From Bacillus sp. N13C7 (GTDB taxonomy: Bacteria > Bacillota > Bacilli > Bacillales > Bacillaceae): a stretch of DNA of 64,000 nt. Location of the stretch: positions 1-64,000 of the forward strand of contig NZ_JALAMO010000001.1 of assembly GCF_026790065.1 (NCBI RefSeq). The letters run 5' to 3'. The first letter of the stretch is position 1. Each line of letters opens with the position of its first letter. This document shows positions 63,526-64,000 of this stretch, one piece after another. A program made the position numbers and the translations under genes. Below the pieces are notes generated by a model. It had not been told where the DNA came from and made no database searches. It was given only the letters and a program-made list of their open reading frames with translations.

Positions 63526-64000
63526 TCAGGATACCTGCTTCATTTCATTTCTGGAGCTGTCTTTCTTATGATATGCAATAAAATAAATGAGACCGACGAA
63601 CACCGCTCCGCCGATGACATTGCCGATAAAAGCCGGAATGATGTTTCCGATAAACTGTCCCCACGTGAATGAGCCTGCAAAAATGGCAGCGGGAATCACA
63701 AACATATTGGCGACAACGTGCTGAAATCCGATTGCCACAAAAGCCATTATTGGGAACCAAATGCCAAGAATTTTTCCTGCTCCATCTTGAGCGCCGAAAG
63801 AAAGCCAAACGGCAAGACATACAAGCCAGTTACAGCCGATGCCGGAAACGAGAACCTTTCCGAAGCTCATATCGAGCTTTCCTTGCGCAACCGCGATTGT
63901 TTTTTCTAAATAAGGGCCTGTTTCAGTCAATCCAACCAAATGCCCGAAAAAATAGGCAACAAACAATGCGCCGATTAAATTCATAATCGTGACGATTCCC
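63526..64000 (-). CDS. yrhG: Formate/nitrite-family transporter, C-terminal part
   Basis: The frame is open to the window edge, so the N-terminus is outside; the last ~157 residues are seen. FNT pentameric channel features: ILGIWFPIMAFVAIGFQHVV then ANMFVIPAAI, with the conserved pore His in GFQHVVANM, and a final helix pair GNVIGGAVFVGLIYFIAYHK. It exchanges formate or nitrite. In B. subtilis yrhG follows the formate-dehydrogenase-like genes yrhD-F, so formate is the more likely substrate. Confidence 0.9.
   Translation of the reverse strand, partial: GIVTIMNLIGALFVAYFFGHLVGLTETGPYLEKTIAVAQGKLDMSFGKVLVSGIGCNWLVCLAVWLSFGAQDGAGKILGIWFPIMAFVAIGFQHVVANMFVIPAAIFAGSFTWGQFIGNIIPAFIGNVIGGAVFVGLIYFIAYHKKDSSRNEMKQVS

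Overview
The window looks like a low-GC Gram-positive chromosome of the Bacillus subtilis group. Sporulation genes (the C-terminal half of sigma-K, CotD- and CotF-like coat proteins, a YjcZ-type peptide), a Rap/Phr pair, LXG toxin debris and a long run in the order yraO-yraN-yraM-csn-yraJ-yraI-yraH-yraG-yraF-adhB-yraE-yraD-adhR-adhA-yraA-sacC-levGFEDR-aapA-yrhP-yrhO-sigV-rsiV-oatA-yrhK-cypB-bscR-yrhH-yrzI-yrhG all match B. subtilis from memory. No database search was run. Symbols are given where the protein was recognised.

Layout. About 1-1,595 is the right end of a skin-type element: a decayed LacI relic, a small membrane peptide candidate, an unknown exported protein and a YqaB-like ImmA peptidase. 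It joins the C-terminal half of sigma-K (spoIIIC). From 2 to 26 kb lies an accessory region. It has a second-type fumarase with a divergent LysR regulator, a CspC-like cold-shock protein, a Des-like desaturase, a tRNA-Leu(GAG) 3' scar resembling an ICEBs1 attachment site, a Rap/Phr quorum-sensing pair, a decayed LXG toxin and immunity locus, and an AraC/Atu4866/SDR module between two copies of a ~320-bp repeat. It continues with bltR-blt-bltD, a CotD-like coat gene, a YitT-family protein, a PAP2 phosphatase carrying an autotransporter-type repeat, and the zinc lipoprotein yrpE under a Zur box next to a broken sigZ.

From 26 to 43 kb come a citrate-type transporter with PrpF-like and LysR neighbours, chitosanase csn (broken here by two stop codons), SH3-type secreted proteins, a CotF-like/adhB operon, and a second AraC/oxidoreductase module with an HPr-like protein that lacks the catalytic histidine. 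After that is the AdhR aldehyde-stress regulon (adhR, a CMD-cupin protein, adhA, yraA) with three visible operators, each in a 19-bp promoter spacer. From 42 to 50 kb is the levanase/fructose-PTS operon with a sigma-54 promoter, a cre site and the activator levR. From 50 to 64 kb are aapA, yrhP/yrhO, the sigV-rsiV-oatA lysozyme-resistance operon with its own ECF promoter, the fatty-acid-responsive bscR-cypB pair with a perfect 18-bp palindrome, and small ORFs leading to a formate/nitrite-type transporter cut by the window edge.

Themes. The accessory half is rich in broken genes: relics of LacI, serine recombinase, glycosyltransferase, DUF1801, LXG toxin, SMI1 immunity, flavin reductase, SigZ, chitosanase and MerR. 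Many are broken by single-base shifts while the core genes between them are intact, so real decay is more likely than poor sequence. I found no convincing wholly new defence or biosynthetic system. The strongest leads are the tRNA-Leu scar, the His-less HPr-like protein, the unusual PAP2-PATR phosphatase, the LXG/repeat region and the chimeric recombinase/glycosyltransferase relic.
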